The notes below the pieces were generated by a model. It was not told the DNA's origin, did not search any database, and was given only the letters and a program-made list of their open reading frames with translations. The translations under genes were made by a program, and so were the position numbers. From contig JAFLTS010000002.1 in assembly GCA_022509185.1 (NCBI GenBank), positions 62,001-126,000 of the forward strand: a DNA stretch of 64,000 nucleotides, given 5' to 3'. The DNA is from Muribaculaceae bacterium. GTDB lineage: Bacteria; Bacteroidota; Bacteroidia; Bacteroidales; Muribaculaceae. Below are positions 8,424 to 17,237 of the stretch, piece by piece. Each line of letters starts with the position of its first letter. The stretch's first letter is position 1.

Positions 8424-11400
8424 TTAGAATGTTGCTACGACACCCAAAGTGAATGTAATAGGTTTCGGATACACAGCATTGTCAATACCGGAGTAGATTT
8501 CAGGATCCAAACCTTTGTATTTGGTGATTACAAAAGGATTCTGAACGGCACCGTAAAGACGGATGCGGAGATGATCGTCGAGAAGGTTCGGCCAAGTGTA
8601 GCCTACAGTGATGTTGTCGCAACGAACGAAAGATGCGTTCTGTACGAAATAGTCGCTCTGCATAGCAGCGATTGATTTCTCAGTGAAATAGAATTCATCT
8701 CTCATAAGGTTGCTCAATGGCAATGCATTGTTTACACTGGTGAAGACGTTGCTCATCTGGTTCTGGTTGTATACCCAGTTGCCGATGTTGGCACGAAGAA
8801 CGATACCGAAGTCCCAGTTCTTATAGTTCACATTGTTGTTCCATGCGATTGTTACTTTCGGATCACGGCTGTGGTATAGATATTTATCTGATTCATCTAT
8901 CTGACCATCACCGTTGCGGTCTACGAATACATTGTCAAGTGGCTTGCCATCCTGATCATAAACCTGCTCGTATACATAGAAGCTGTAGGCTGGATGTCCA
9001 ACATCATGTTTCTGGATATAACCGTTCTGTCCACCGATGTTACCGGTCTGTGTGTCGGCACCTTCAGCGAGACGTGTAATCTTATTCTTATTCCATGCCA
9101 CATTGATAGCCGAAGTCCATGTTACATTTTCTGTAACGACCGGACGTGTGTTCAAATTGAATTCAACACCGATATTTTCCAAGTCACCGATATTCATCGG
9201 ACCCTGGTTAGAAAGATTGGAACCTGCAGGATAGTTGGCATAAGTCAAGAGGTCTTTAGTCTTTCTCTTATAGAAATCAACACTACCTGAAATTCTGTTG
9301 TTGATGAAACCGAAATCGACACCTGCATTCCAAGTATGAGTTTCTTCCCATTTGATCTCAGTGTTATAAGAGCCGGGAGTTACATAAGGTATGTCGGTCA
9401 TTGTACCGAACGGATAACGATGGTTCAAGTCATTTGTTCCTATGCTGTAGATAGGCAGATAGGGGAACAACAGATCATCGCCAAGGTCTTGCTGACCAGT
9501 GATACCGTAACCGGCACGTATCTTCAATTCACTCATCCATCCGCGAGCTCTCTCAAGGAAGTTTTCTTCAAGCAACTTCCAACCCAAAGCCACTGAGGGG
9601 AACACACCCCAACGATGGTCTTTTGAGAAACGTGAAGTTCCGTCCCAACGAACTGTACCTGTGATAAGATATTTATTGTTTAATACCCAGTTAAGACGTC
9701 CGAAGAATGAAACCAACTGAAGATTGTTTGAGTAATAAGAAGTAGGATAAGCCTGTTCTCCCAAGTGATGGCTGTTTTCCAATTTTCCTACTTTATAAAC
9801 GTAGCTGTATTCGCTGCCATCGTTGTGGAAACGTTGCCATGAATAACCGGCTGTCAAGTCAATCTGAGATTTGATAGCTTCAAATTCTTTATTGTAGTTT
9901 AGATAGAAATCTAAAAGAAGGTTTCTCTTCAATGCGCGTTGTTGAGTGGCTGAAGTACCACCGTCACGGATCTGAAGAGGATTACCGTCTTCACCTGTTA
10001 CAGAATAACCGTTTCTCCAAGCTGTGGGAGAGAAAGCCCAGTTATAACCGAACCAGTAACCGCGAGCTATATCATAACCGAGGTTAAGGTTTGCGCGTAA
10101 TTCACGAAGGAACGGCATCTTGAGGTCTATCTGTAAGTTACCGATACTTTGCCAGCTTGTACCCTTGCTTGTGTTTTCCAACAAAGCTGAGATGGGGTTC
10201 ATAGGAGCTGTTGTAGTATTGATGTCAAGACCGTTACCTGTCCAAGTATCTTCTGTGAAAGGTCTTCCAGAACCATCATAAACTGTCCAGTAGCCGAACT
10301 GTTCAACACCATTCTCAAGATCCTTAACCGGGAGAGTCGGGTTGAAAGAAATTGCAGTTCCCATTGTGCCTGTGAAATACTGGTTCTTTACATATGAACC
10401 TTTCACATTAGCCTGGATACTGAGAAGATCATCGAAGAATTTCGGAGTAAGGTTGATACCTACTGTAGCTCTATCCATTGCTGAGTGTCTCATGATACCA
10501 TTGTTGTTGGTATATGAAAGAGAGAAACGGTAGGGAAGCCACTTAGCCGTACCACCGATGCTCAGAGAATAGTCGCTGGAGAAAGTGGTGCGAAGTTCTT
10601 CTTTCTGCCAGTTGGTGTTGGCTGTTCCCAAAGCGCTGGCTTGCAAAGAGTCTTCTCCATAAGTGTTGAGAATGTAACTTCTGAACTGATTACCGTTCAT
10701 CATTTTGAGGGTGTTGCGGGGTGTATTCAGATAGAAATTCATTGTGAAGTTCACCTGAGGTTTGCCGCTTTGTCCCTTCTTAGTTGTAATGATGATTACA
10801 CCGTTAGATGCACGGCTACCATAGATAGCAGTAGCAGAAGCATCCTTAAGAATAGTCATGCTTTCAATATTTTCCGGAGAGATCAGGCCCAAGGGGTTTG
10901 AGCTACCGGTTACTGCATCGTTGTTGATGGGCACACCATCGATCACGATAAGAGGATTGTTGGATGCTGCAAGAGAAGCACCACCACGAATGGTAATATT
11001 AGCACCTCCTGAAGGGTTACCACCATCTAGAGTTACTACCACACCGGGGCTTGCACCTACAAGAAGATCTTGTGCCGAAGTTGCAAGTCCGGCTTCAATT
11101 TCATCCGGCTTTACCACGGCTACAGAACCGGTGGCATCAGCTTTCTTAACAGTACCGTAACCGATAACAACAGTTTCAGCCAACATCTGGGCATTCTGTT
11201 GCATGGTTACTTTAATGTCAGTACGTCCGTTTACAGGAATTTCCATAGGATCGTAACCAACGTAGCTAACTACCAGAGTAGCATCCGGTGCTACATTCAA
11301 TGTGAAGTTACCATCAATGTCGGTTGCCGTTCCGTTTGTTGTGCCTTTCTCCATGACGGTGGCACCGATCAGGGGCTCGCCCAAATCATCATCCACGTAT

Positions 11401-11504
11401 CCGTGAACTGTGATTTTCTGCGCGAAGCCGGGAAGTGCGAGACATACCAGCATGGCCAGCGTCATCCACAACTTCCTGTTCAGTTGAAAACAGATGTTCT
11501 TCAT
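8424..11504 (-). CDS. SusC/RagA family TonB-dependent transporter
   Basis: A 1026-residue outer-membrane receptor. In order: a signal peptide ending GFAQ (about 1-29); a carboxypeptidase-D-like beta-sandwich (about 31-105, GYVDDDLGEPLIGATVMEKG); a plug domain beginning ETVVIGYGTVKKADATGSVA, with TILKDASATAIYGSRASNGV; and a C-terminal 22-strand barrel ending FTLGVVATF. It imports glycan oligomers using TonB energy. It heads the SusC-D-E-F operon. A TATTTTTG box lies at 11654-11661 and an array of ATTAAC boxes lies beyond it. No regulator or glycoside hydrolase adjoins it. Confidence 0.96.
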   Translation of the reverse strand: MKNICFQLNRKLWMTLAMLVCLALPGFAQKITVHGYVDDDLGEPLIGATVMEKGTTNGTATDIDGNFTLNVAPDATLVVSYVGYDPMEIPVNGRTDIKVTMQQNAQMLAETVVIGYGTVKKADATGSVAVVKPDEIEAGLATSAQDLLVGASPGVVVTLDGGNPSGGANITIRGGASLAASNNPLIVIDGVPINNDAVTGSSNPLGLISPENIESMTILKDASATAIYGSRASNGVIIITTKKGQSGKPQVNFTMNFYLNTPRNTLKMMNGNQFRSYILNTYGEDSLQASALGTANTNWQKEELRTTFSSDYSLSIGGTAKWLPYRFSLSYTNNNGIMRHSAMDRATVGINLTPKFFDDLLSIQANVKGSYVKNQYFTGTMGTAISFNPTLPVKDLENGVEQFGYWTVYDGSGRPFTEDTWTGNGLDINTTTAPMNPISALLENTSKGTSWQSIGNLQIDLKMPFLRELRANLNLGYDIARGYWFGYNWAFSPTAWRNGYSVTGEDGNPLQIRDGGTSATQQRALKRNLLLDFYLNYNKEFEAIKSQIDLTAGYSWQRFHNDGSEYSYVYKVGKLENSHHLGEQAYPTSYYSNNLQLVSFFGRLNWVLNNKYLITGTVRWDGTSRFSKDHRWGVFPSVALGWKLLEENFLERARGWMSELKIRAGYGITGQQDLGDDLLFPYLPIYSIGTNDLNHRYPFGTMTDIPYVTPGSYNTEIKWEETHTWNAGVDFGFINNRISGSVDFYKRKTKDLLTYANYPAGSNLSNQGPMNIGDLENIGVEFNLNTRPVVTENVTWTSAINVAWNKNKITRLAEGADTQTGNIGGQNGYIQKHDVGHPAYSFYVYEQVYDQDGKPLDNVFVDRNGDGQIDESDKYLYHSRDPKVTIAWNNNVNYKNWDFGIVLRANIGNWVYNQNQMSNVFTSVNNALPLSNLMRDEFYFTEKSIAAMQSDYFVQNASFVRCDNITVGYTWPNLLDDHLRIRLYGAVQNPFVITKYKGLDPEIYSGIDNAVYPKPITFTLGVVATF

Positions 11505-11653
11505 GCAAGAAAAATTTAGTTGATATATTTGGTTAGATTTCTTTTAGAGCTTTTTTAACATATTTTCGAGTTTTCCACAGATATTCACTTAAAAGCACAA
11601 CAGCTTTTGCCTCTTTTTATGAGCTTTTCAATGGATTTTCTCTAAAATATTCG

Positions 11654-11661
11654 CAAAAATA
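11654..11661 (-). promoter_or_regulatory. Candidate -7 box of the SusCDEF promoter
   Basis: TATTTTTG on the minus strand fits TAnnTTTG. No good TTTG element is found 17-23 bases upstream, as would be expected of a promoter that depends on an activator. The leader would be about 145 bases long. Confidence 0.5.
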
Positions 11662-11697
11662 AAGTTAAATTTCCATTACCCTCATTCTATATTTGGC

Positions 11698-11736
11698 ATT
11701 AACAATGTTAATTAGTAAAATTAACACGCAATTAAC
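11698..11736. promoter_or_regulatory. Phased ATTAAC box array, candidate operator
   Basis: Four copies of ATTAAC or its complement lie at 11698-11703, 11707-11712 (inverted), 11720-11725 and 11731-11736, about 9 to 13 bases centre to centre. Two overlapping perfect palindromes result: ATTAAC-AAT-GTTAAT and GTTAATT-AGTAA-AATTAAC. The array lies about 37-75 bases upstream of the SusCDEF -7 box, a usual place for an activator. It could also be part of the DUF4836 gene's 3' region. Confidence 0.4.
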
Positions 11737-11767
11737 GCCTTGTTTATTTTACAATCTTTAACAACTA

Positions 11768-13117
11768 TTACATTGTTTTCAATACTCTAAGCAAGGAATT
11801 CTCATTGCTGTCTTGAAGAGTTATTTCAAATTCAAATTCCAGGCCTCCCGATTCCGGACTCATCCTGAAACATAATTCCTTATATCCGCCCATTGCCGGG
11901 TTGCCTGCATAACCTACACTATTGAGGCCCGAGGCATCCAGGACAATGCCAAAACAGCTTCCCTTGAGTAAATCTGCACATTCTTCAACACTCAAGGCTC
12001 CTTTAACATCTCCTTTGGAGAATTTCAGCAGTTTTCCCTCTATACTGATCGGAGCCAATGATTTGGATATCATATCGCGTAAACTCTGAGAAACATCTCC
12101 TTTGGTAGTGATAACTCCCTGGAGTGATTCTCCCACTCCTTCTCCACTTGCTATTACTCCTACAGTTCCGTCTATGTTCTTGAACATGTCACCTAAATCT
12201 CCAAATAAAGCTCCACCGAAAGCATTACCCAACTGATCAAATTTCTTGATCAATTTTGGAGTTACAGTAAAGGCCATCATGGCATCACATGTGGAGCCCA
12301 GGTCTTTCAAAGTCTTTATATCTATTTTTTCTGCAGGCAACTGATATTTCGCAGGCTTGAATTTTTCATTCATAAGCATAGCCTCAGATTCAATCTTCCC
12401 CTTCTCAAAATCCACTTCAAACTTCAGGGATTCCGCATCTTCAAACAGGAAGGACTGCGCCATATTGGCCACATTCCTGTTATAACGGTCGAGCATTTCA
12501 TTCATCATGGTCTTTAATAAGGCCCACCCTCTTATATCTTTCTCAGACACCAATAAGGATTCTCCCATCGGAGTGACAAGGAAACTTTGGGAACTGTTCA
12601 AACCTGAATAAGATGATATGACATCACTGTCAAGTCTTTTATTGCCATTGAGGCAAACCCATGCCTGTGCACCTTTCACAGCTACATTACCTGCAATCTT
12701 CACTCCATCTTCTTCATTGCCAAACTTCATTCCGTCTTGCATTTCTACAAACTCACAGAATTTTGCCACATCATAGAGAGCGAACGTGAGATAAGTACGG
12801 TTGGAATCATAAAAAACCACAGCTCCTTTTGGTTCTATTCCCGAATTCCCCTCGAAAAGCATCATAAATCCTTTTTTGTCTTGCGGGGAGCTCTTCTCTA
12901 TCAATGCCAGAACCTCGGGAGAAGGAGTGACAGAGTGATCCTTTATCTTACAACCTGCATCTTCCAACATACTTTCCAGATTGAAAACTATTACACCGCC
13001 AGCCGAAGATGGCACGGTGGTGAGGAGATCAGTGACATCAACTGTCTCCTTTTTACAGGAACTGAACACCAGCAGCATCATGGCTGCAGTCAACAATACT
13101 AATTTTCTTATATTCAT
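11768..13117 (-). CDS. DUF4836 family lipoprotein
   Basis: A 449-residue protein with a lipoprotein signal peptide (LLVFSSC, Cys21). The following sequence, TTVPSSAGGVIVFNLESMLEDAG, fits the DUF4836 family of Bacteroidetes, whose function is unknown. The body is alternating strands and helices with repeated lipid-carrier-like or ELC-type hydrophobic patches, but nothing catalytic is recognisable. It starts 18 bases after ribF and is probably the third gene of a HAD-ribF-DUF4836 operon. The family name is recalled from sequence style and has not been checked by a search. Confidence 0.7.
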   Translation of the reverse strand: MNIRKLVLLTAAMMLLVFSSCKKETVDVTDLLTTVPSSAGGVIVFNLESMLEDAGCKIKDHSVTPSPEVLALIEKSSPQDKKGFMMLFEGNSGIEPKGAVVFYDSNRTYLTFALYDVAKFCEFVEMQDGMKFGNEEDGVKIAGNVAVKGAQAWVCLNGNKRLDSDVISSYSGLNSSQSFLVTPMGESLLVSEKDIRGWALLKTMMNEMLDRYNRNVANMAQSFLFEDAESLKFEVDFEKGKIESEAMLMNEKFKPAKYQLPAEKIDIKTLKDLGSTCDAMMAFTVTPKLIKKFDQLGNAFGGALFGDLGDMFKNIDGTVGVIASGEGVGESLQGVITTKGDVSQSLRDMISKSLAPISIEGKLLKFSKGDVKGALSVEECADLLKGSCFGIVLDASGLNSVGYAGNPAMGGYKELCFRMSPESGGLEFEFEITLQDSNENSLLRVLKTM

Positions 13118-13135
13118 TTGGTAATCTATTTATTT

Positions 13136-14026
13136 CTATAAACCATCCGTTTTAAACACAGCCAAAGCTTCCTCTTTATCATTTTCCAGTTGTTTTTTCA
13201 AAGAAGCGATGGATTCATATTTCTTTTCTTCTCTAAGTCGCTTTAAAAATCTTATCGTTATTTCCTTATCGTAAAGATCTCCATGCCAGTCAAATAAATG
13301 GGCCTCTATAACAGTGTAGTCTCCCCTCATAACAGTGGGACGTTTACCGATATTTACCATAGCCGGATATTTGGCACCGGTGCCAAGAATTTTGACTATG
13401 CCTGCATAGACTCCCGGTTTAGGTATTGCTATACCCGAAGGGGGGTCAACATTAGCCGTGGGATAACCGATATTATGACCTAGGCCGTTTCCCTTCTCCA
13501 CTCTGCCTGTGATAGAATATGGACGTCCTAAAAATTCCCGTGCTTTTTCCATTTCTCCGGCTAAAACAGCCTTACGAATGGCGGAACTGCTCACTTCCTT
13601 AATTTCCGGAGCCGAAAGAACCCGTATGCCGGTTTCTTCTCCAAGTTTCCTGTATTCTTCAAGTGACAGGTTCACTCCGTCATTCCCGAAAGTGTTATCA
13701 TATCCTACAACCAGGGCTCTCACATCATATTCATCATGAAGACGTTGCATCCATTGCCGGGCTGAGGTGTTACGCAAATCCTCATCAAAATCTAGTATTA
13801 TCGGAGAAACTCCTGCTTCCTTAAGCAATCTTTTCTTTTTATTTAATGGAGTGAGTTGCAAAGGTTCTCTTGCAGGATCTATAACATTCAAGGGATGCCG
13901 GCTAAAAGTGATGACCACCGGCTCCATATCATGCTCTCTTGCATATTGGCCCAATACTTCCAGCACCGAACGATGGCCTCTGTGCACTCCGTCAAATGTT
14001 CCTATGGCAGCTATTCGGGGTCTCAT
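13136..14026 (-). CDS. ribF: Bifunctional riboflavin kinase/FAD synthetase
   Basis: A 296-residue cytoplasmic enzyme that converts riboflavin to FMN and then to FAD. The N-terminal nucleotidyltransferase half carries GTFDGVHRGHRSVL (about 8-21) and the ISSTxIR-like SSSAIRKAVLAGEMEKA. The C-terminal kinase half carries GNGLGHNIGYPTANV and VNIGKRPTV. In the usual G-R-x-I-G-F/Y-P-T-A-N motif, the Arg is replaced by His here. It overlaps the upstream HAD phosphatase gene by four bases. The lumazine synthase gene ribH lies about 7 kb away on the other strand. Confidence 0.95.
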   Translation of the reverse strand: MRPRIAAIGTFDGVHRGHRSVLEVLGQYAREHDMEPVVITFSRHPLNVIDPAREPLQLTPLNKKKRLLKEAGVSPIILDFDEDLRNTSARQWMQRLHDEYDVRALVVGYDNTFGNDGVNLSLEEYRKLGEETGIRVLSAPEIKEVSSSAIRKAVLAGEMEKAREFLGRPYSITGRVEKGNGLGHNIGYPTANVDPPSGIAIPKPGVYAGIVKILGTGAKYPAMVNIGKRPTVMRGDYTVIEAHLFDWHGDLYDKEITIRFLKRLREEKKYESIASLKKQLENDKEEALAVFKTDGL

Positions 14027-14670
14027 TCCATGGCCTCCTTTTCCAAAAGCTTTTCACAGACACTCATAAAAGAATCCGGGCCTTCCGGTTTTATCCTTTT
14101 ACCTTGAAGACCGATAGACTTTGCCGAATTTACATTAGCCTCCGAATCGTCTAAAAGTATTGTTTCCTCGGGATTCAAGTTATATCGGTTAACAATCCTT
14201 CTGAAAATTTCAGGATCCGGTTTACAGGTACGCTCCTGGAAAGATGTGACTATACCATCAAAATAATCATTGATGGATTTCCCATCATTTCTGAACGCAT
14301 TATCTATCCAATGGTTGTACATTATCGGATTAGTGTTAGACAAGACATATACCTTATATCCTTTGGCTCTTAATTTCTCAATCATTCTCAGCCTTTCCAC
14401 AGGAAGATCTTTGAGGAATTCTTCAAAAGCATCCCGAATATCGGAACAAGTAGTACCGGGTTTGCAATGCGGAAGCAATATATCATAAAGCTCTGAAGAT
14501 GATATATCCCCTTTTTCAAGCATAAGGAAAGGGCCTTTCTGTTCGTATTCACCCAAAAGGGCTGAAGAATCTTTCAAGCCCAACCTATCCAGAGCTTTCA
14601 CAGCCATTTCACGTTGCAGGTCTATAACCACACCACCAAGGTCGAAAATGATATTCTTTATCTCTTTCAT
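14023..14670 (-). CDS. HAD family phosphatase (HAD-IA)
   Basis: A 215-residue haloacid-dehalogenase-type hydrolase. Motif I is IFDLGGVVIDL near the N-terminus; here the second Asp of the usual D-x-D is replaced, as in YihX-type members. Motif II is VYVLSNTNP, motif III includes the Lys of CKPDPEIF, and motif IV is ILLDDSEANV. YihX-like enzymes remove phosphate from small sugar phosphates such as glucose-1-phosphate. Being next to ribF, it could act on a flavin precursor phosphate, but this is only inference. It is the first gene of the HAD-ribF-DUF4836 operon and is divergent from pfkA. Confidence 0.88.
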   Translation of the reverse strand: MKEIKNIIFDLGGVVIDLQREMAVKALDRLGLKDSSALLGEYEQKGPFLMLEKGDISSSELYDILLPHCKPGTTCSDIRDAFEEFLKDLPVERLRMIEKLRAKGYKVYVLSNTNPIMYNHWIDNAFRNDGKSINDYFDGIVTSFQERTCKPDPEIFRRIVNRYNLNPEETILLDDSEANVNSAKSIGLQGKRIKPEGPDSFMSVCEKLLEKEAME

Positions 14671-14701
14671 GTCAATGAATTGATTCCTGATGAGTAAGAG
14701 G

Positions 14702-14736
14702 CAAATTTAACCAAATTTTTTGTCAGTAATTACAAA
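14702..14736 (-). promoter_or_regulatory. Promoter of the HAD-ribF operon
   Basis: On the minus strand, TTTG (14733-14736), a 23-base spacer and TAAATTTG (14702-14709) fit the Bacteroidetes promoter, with a slightly long spacer. It overlaps the divergent pfkA promoter. Confidence 0.6.
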
Positions 14737-14749
14737 ATCCTTAATTTTG
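14719..14749 (+). promoter_or_regulatory. Promoter of pfkA
   Basis: TTTG (14719-14722), a 19-base spacer and TAATTTTG (14742-14749) match the consensus closely. Transcription should begin near 14755, so an in-frame GTG at 14749 cannot be the start codon. Confidence 0.8.
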
Positions 14750-14814
14750 TGAACACCACCGTTTCCTCTCTCCTATTAAATAAATATAACAGAATCTCTA
14801 ATCTCTCAATCATC

Positions 14815-15795
14815 ATGAGTACAAAAAGAGCAGTAGGTATCCTTACCTCCGGAGGAGATGCTCCGGGCATGAATGCAGCCATCCGGGCCGTGACACGCGC
14901 CGCAATAGTTGCCGGTTTTAAAGTATTCGGTATAATGAGGGGCTACCGTGGCCTTATAACAGATGAAATTCAGGAATTTTCCACACAGAACGTATCAAAT
15001 ATTATACAACGTGGAGGAACAATTCTCAAGACTGCAAGATGTAAGGAATTTACTACACCTGAAGGCAGGCAATGCGCCTATGATGTTTTGCAACGTCATG
15101 GCATCGACAGCCTCGTGGTGATTGGCGGTGACGGTTCACTCACCGGAGCCAGAATTTTTGCAAATGAGTTCAATTTCCAGGTAGTAGGTCTTCCCGGCAC
15201 AATCGATAACGACCTCTATGGAACAGACTCCACTATCGGTTATGACACGGCATTGAATACCATCATGGACTGTGTGGATAAAATCAGGGATACGGCAACT
15301 TCTCATGAACGCCTGTTTTTCATAGAAGTGATGGGACGCGATGCCGGCTTCCTGGCTCTTAACGGCGCTATAGCTTCCGGTGCAGAAGCAGCTATAATAC
15401 CGGAAATTTCAACCCAGGTGGAACAACTTGATGAACTTATAGCCAACGGCTTCAGAAAATCTAAGAACTCTTCAATAGTACTTGTGGCCGAATCTCCTTC
15501 CACAGGAGGAGCTCTGGGTCTTGCTCAAAGGGTTAAGGAGCAATACCCGGATTACGATGTGAGAGTGACCATTTTGGGCCACTTACAGAGAGGTGGTTCA
15601 CCTACAGCCTACGACCGTATACTTGCTTCAAGAATGGGAGCCGCCGCAGTGGATGCCCTTCTCGACGACCAAAGAAACGTAATGGTAGGAATTAAAAACG
15701 ACGATATAGTATATGTGCCTTTCACCAAGGCCATCAAAAATGACAAGCCGATAAATCAGGAGTTGATGAACACTTTGCGTCGTCTTTCCATTTAA
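14815..15795 (+). CDS. pfkA: ATP-dependent 6-phosphofructokinase
   Basis: A 326-residue cytoplasmic enzyme of the PfkA family, which phosphorylates fructose-6-phosphate to fructose-1,6-bisphosphate. Visible motifs are the N-terminal [18 protein letters not shown], the ATP-site GGDGSLTGA (about 104-112), the catalytic TIDNDL (129-134), [10 protein letters not shown] and the substrate-site GHLQRGGSP. The ATG at 14815 is chosen because the promoter -7 box covers the upstream GTG, and because [14 protein letters not shown] fits the family start. The GGDGS motif is of the ATP-using type. Its product route connects with the fructokinase of the fructan locus in this window. Confidence 0.96.
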   Translation: MSTKRAVGILTSGGDAPGMNAAIRAVTRAAIVAGFKVFGIMRGYRGLITDEIQEFSTQNVSNIIQRGGTILKTARCKEFTTPEGRQCAYDVLQRHGIDSLVVIGGDGSLTGARIFANEFNFQVVGLPGTIDNDLYGTDSTIGYDTALNTIMDCVDKIRDTATSHERLFFIEVMGRDAGFLALNGAIASGAEAAIIPEISTQVEQLDELIANGFRKSKNSSIVLVAESPSTGGALGLAQRVKEQYPDYDVRVTILGHLQRGGSPTAYDRILASRMGAAAVDALLDDQRNVMVGIKNDDIVYVPFTKAIKNDKPINQELMNTLRRLSI

Positions 15796-15829
15796 TTCTA
15801 ATTATAGCTTAATATTTAATCAATTTCCA

Positions 15830-17017
15830 GTGATTTCAAATAGAATTAAGAATCTCTCCCCGTCAGCCACTTTGGCCATGTCGCAAAAAAGTGCTGAATT
15901 AAAAGCAGCAGGTGTTGATGTGATAAATCTTTCTGTGGGAGAACCCGATTTCGACACTCCTGAGTTTATAAAGGATGCGGCAAAAAAAGCTATCGACGAT
16001 AACTTCTCACGATATTCGCCGGTAGCAGGATTCCTGTCATTGAGAAAAGCCGTTTGTGACAAACTTGACAGAGAGAATCATCTTACCTACACTCCCGATC
16101 AGATTGTTGTGGGAAACGGAGCAAAACAGGAATTGACCAATACTATCCTTTCTCTGATAAATCCCGGCGATGAAGTTATTATACCCACTCCTGCATGGGT
16201 GAGCTATGTGGAAATGGTGAAACTCGCAGAAGGAAAATCCGTATTACTGCCTGCAGGTCTTGAAAATGATTTTAAAATCACGCCGGCTCAATTAGAAGGG
16301 GCCATTACGCCTTCCACCAGGATGCTCCTTCTCAATTCCCCTTGTAACCCCACAGGCTCGGTCTATTCTTATGAAGAATTAAAAGCTTTGGCCGAGGTGT
16401 TGAAAAAACATCCGGAAATAGTAGTGATGAGTGACGAGATCTACGAGCATATAAATTTTGTGGAAGGGGTATCTTCAATAGCTGACTTCGACTGGATGAA
16501 ACAACGCACCGTTATTATCAACGGAGTATCCAAAGCTTATGCCATGACTGGATGGCGTGTAGGTTACATGGCCGCTCCTTTGGAAATTGCCAAAGCTTGC
16601 ACCAAGCTTCAGGGTCAATATACCTCGGGAGCCTCCTCAATTGCCCAGAAAGCTGCCGAGGCTGCCTACAACGGACCACAGCAATGCGTGGAAGACATGA
16701 GAAAGGCTTTTGAACGTCGTAGAGATCTGATCGTTAATCTTGCTCAAGAGATAGAGGGATGGAAAGTGAATAAACCTCAAGGGGCCTTCTATCTTTTCCC
16801 TGATGTGACTTACTTTATCGGCAAGAAGCATAAGGGATATGAGATAAAAAGCAGTGGTGACTATGTGATGTATCTTCTCGAGGAAGCTCATGTGGCATGT
16901 GTGGATGGAGAGGCCTTCTGCGCTCCGGGATATATGCGGCTTAGTTATGCCACATCCGACGATAATATCCGGGAGGCCATGCATCGTATTCGCGAAGCTT
17001 CTCTACAGCTCAAATAA
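15830..17017 (+). CDS. Pyridoxal-phosphate aminotransferase, aspartate type
   Basis: A 395-residue class I aminotransferase close to prokaryotic aspartate aminotransferase (subgroup I-gamma/1b). Visible are NLSVGEPDFDTPEF near the N-terminus, NSPCNPTGSVYS, the cofactor-site SDEIYEHINF, and the PLP-lysine region INGVSKAYAMTGWRVGYMAAP. The start is taken as the GTG at 15830, giving MISNRIKNLSPSATLAMSQ; the NRIKNLSPSATLAM part is conserved in the family, so the later ATG (15878) would be too short. It starts 34 bases after pfkA and may share its transcript. Confidence 0.92.
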   Translation: MISNRIKNLSPSATLAMSQKSAELKAAGVDVINLSVGEPDFDTPEFIKDAAKKAIDDNFSRYSPVAGFLSLRKAVCDKLDRENHLTYTPDQIVVGNGAKQELTNTILSLINPGDEVIIPTPAWVSYVEMVKLAEGKSVLLPAGLENDFKITPAQLEGAITPSTRMLLLNSPCNPTGSVYSYEELKALAEVLKKHPEIVVMSDEIYEHINFVEGVSSIADFDWMKQRTVIINGVSKAYAMTGWRVGYMAAPLEIAKACTKLQGQYTSGASSIAQKAAEAAYNGPQQCVEDMRKAFERRRDLIVNLAQEIEGWKVNKPQGAFYLFPDVTYFIGKKHKGYEIKSSGDYVMYLLEEAHVACVDGEAFCAPGYMRLSYATSDDNIREAMHRIREASLQLK

Positions 17018-17040
17018 AATTTTGCCTAAGATTAATAAAC

Positions 17041-17071
17041 AAAAGCTCCATGCAATGCATGGAGCTTTTTT
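17041..17071. terminator. Bidirectional terminator between the aminotransferase gene and tRNA-Tyr
   Basis: AAAAGCTCCATGC and GCATGGAGCTTTTTT form a strong stem with A and T runs on both sides. It can end the plus-strand aminotransferase message and the minus-strand tRNA-Tyr transcript. Confidence 0.9.
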
Positions 17072-17072
17072 G

Positions 17073-17155
17073 TGGGTGGAGATGGATTCGAACCACCGAA
17101 GGCGTAAGCCAGCAGATTTACAGTCTGCCCCATTTGGCCACTCTGGTATCCACCC
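17073..17155 (-). tRNA. tRNA-Tyr (GTA anticodon)
   Basis: On the minus strand the acceptor arms are GGGTGGA and TCCACCC (17155-17149 and 17080-17074), with discriminator A at 17073. The anticodon loop CTGTAAA holds GTA. A long variable arm (class II) and the GGTTCGAATCC T-arm are present. The length is 83 bases and CCA is not encoded. Confidence 0.95.
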
Positions 17156-17186
17156 TTGAATTCTTGCCTTGGCAATCAATTCAATG

Positions 17187-17218
17187 CAAATTTAGAGATT
17201 TTCTACATTTTGTGCAAG
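17187..17218 (-). promoter_or_regulatory. Promoter of tRNA-Tyr
   Basis: On the minus strand, CTTG (17215-17218), a 20-base spacer and TAAATTTG (17187-17194) differ from consensus by one base. Transcription would start about 25 bases before the tRNA. Confidence 0.65.
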
Positions 17219-17226
17219 AAAAATTA

Positions 17227-17234
17227 TAAATTTG
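17227..17234 (+). promoter_or_regulatory. -7 box of the upp promoter
   Basis: TAAATTTG ends only three bases before the upp ATG at 17238. The nearest TTTG (17209-17212) is 14 bases upstream, which is short. If this box is used, the message is nearly leaderless. Confidence 0.5.
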
Positions 17235-17237
17235 CAT

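Noticed and set aside
8843..11519. Several plus-strand frames of 60-170 codons across the first SusC gene
   Set aside because: They are antisense shadows of the SusC coding sequence with no promoter, signal or family likeness; the same holds for similar frames over other long genes.
13136..14026. FMN riboswitch near ribF or ribH
   Set aside because: No structured leader with the conserved FMN-riboswitch elements was seen before either gene.
14749..14814. GTG start for pfkA
   Set aside because: The GTG overlaps the promoter -7 box, so it is not transcribed; the family start is at 14815.
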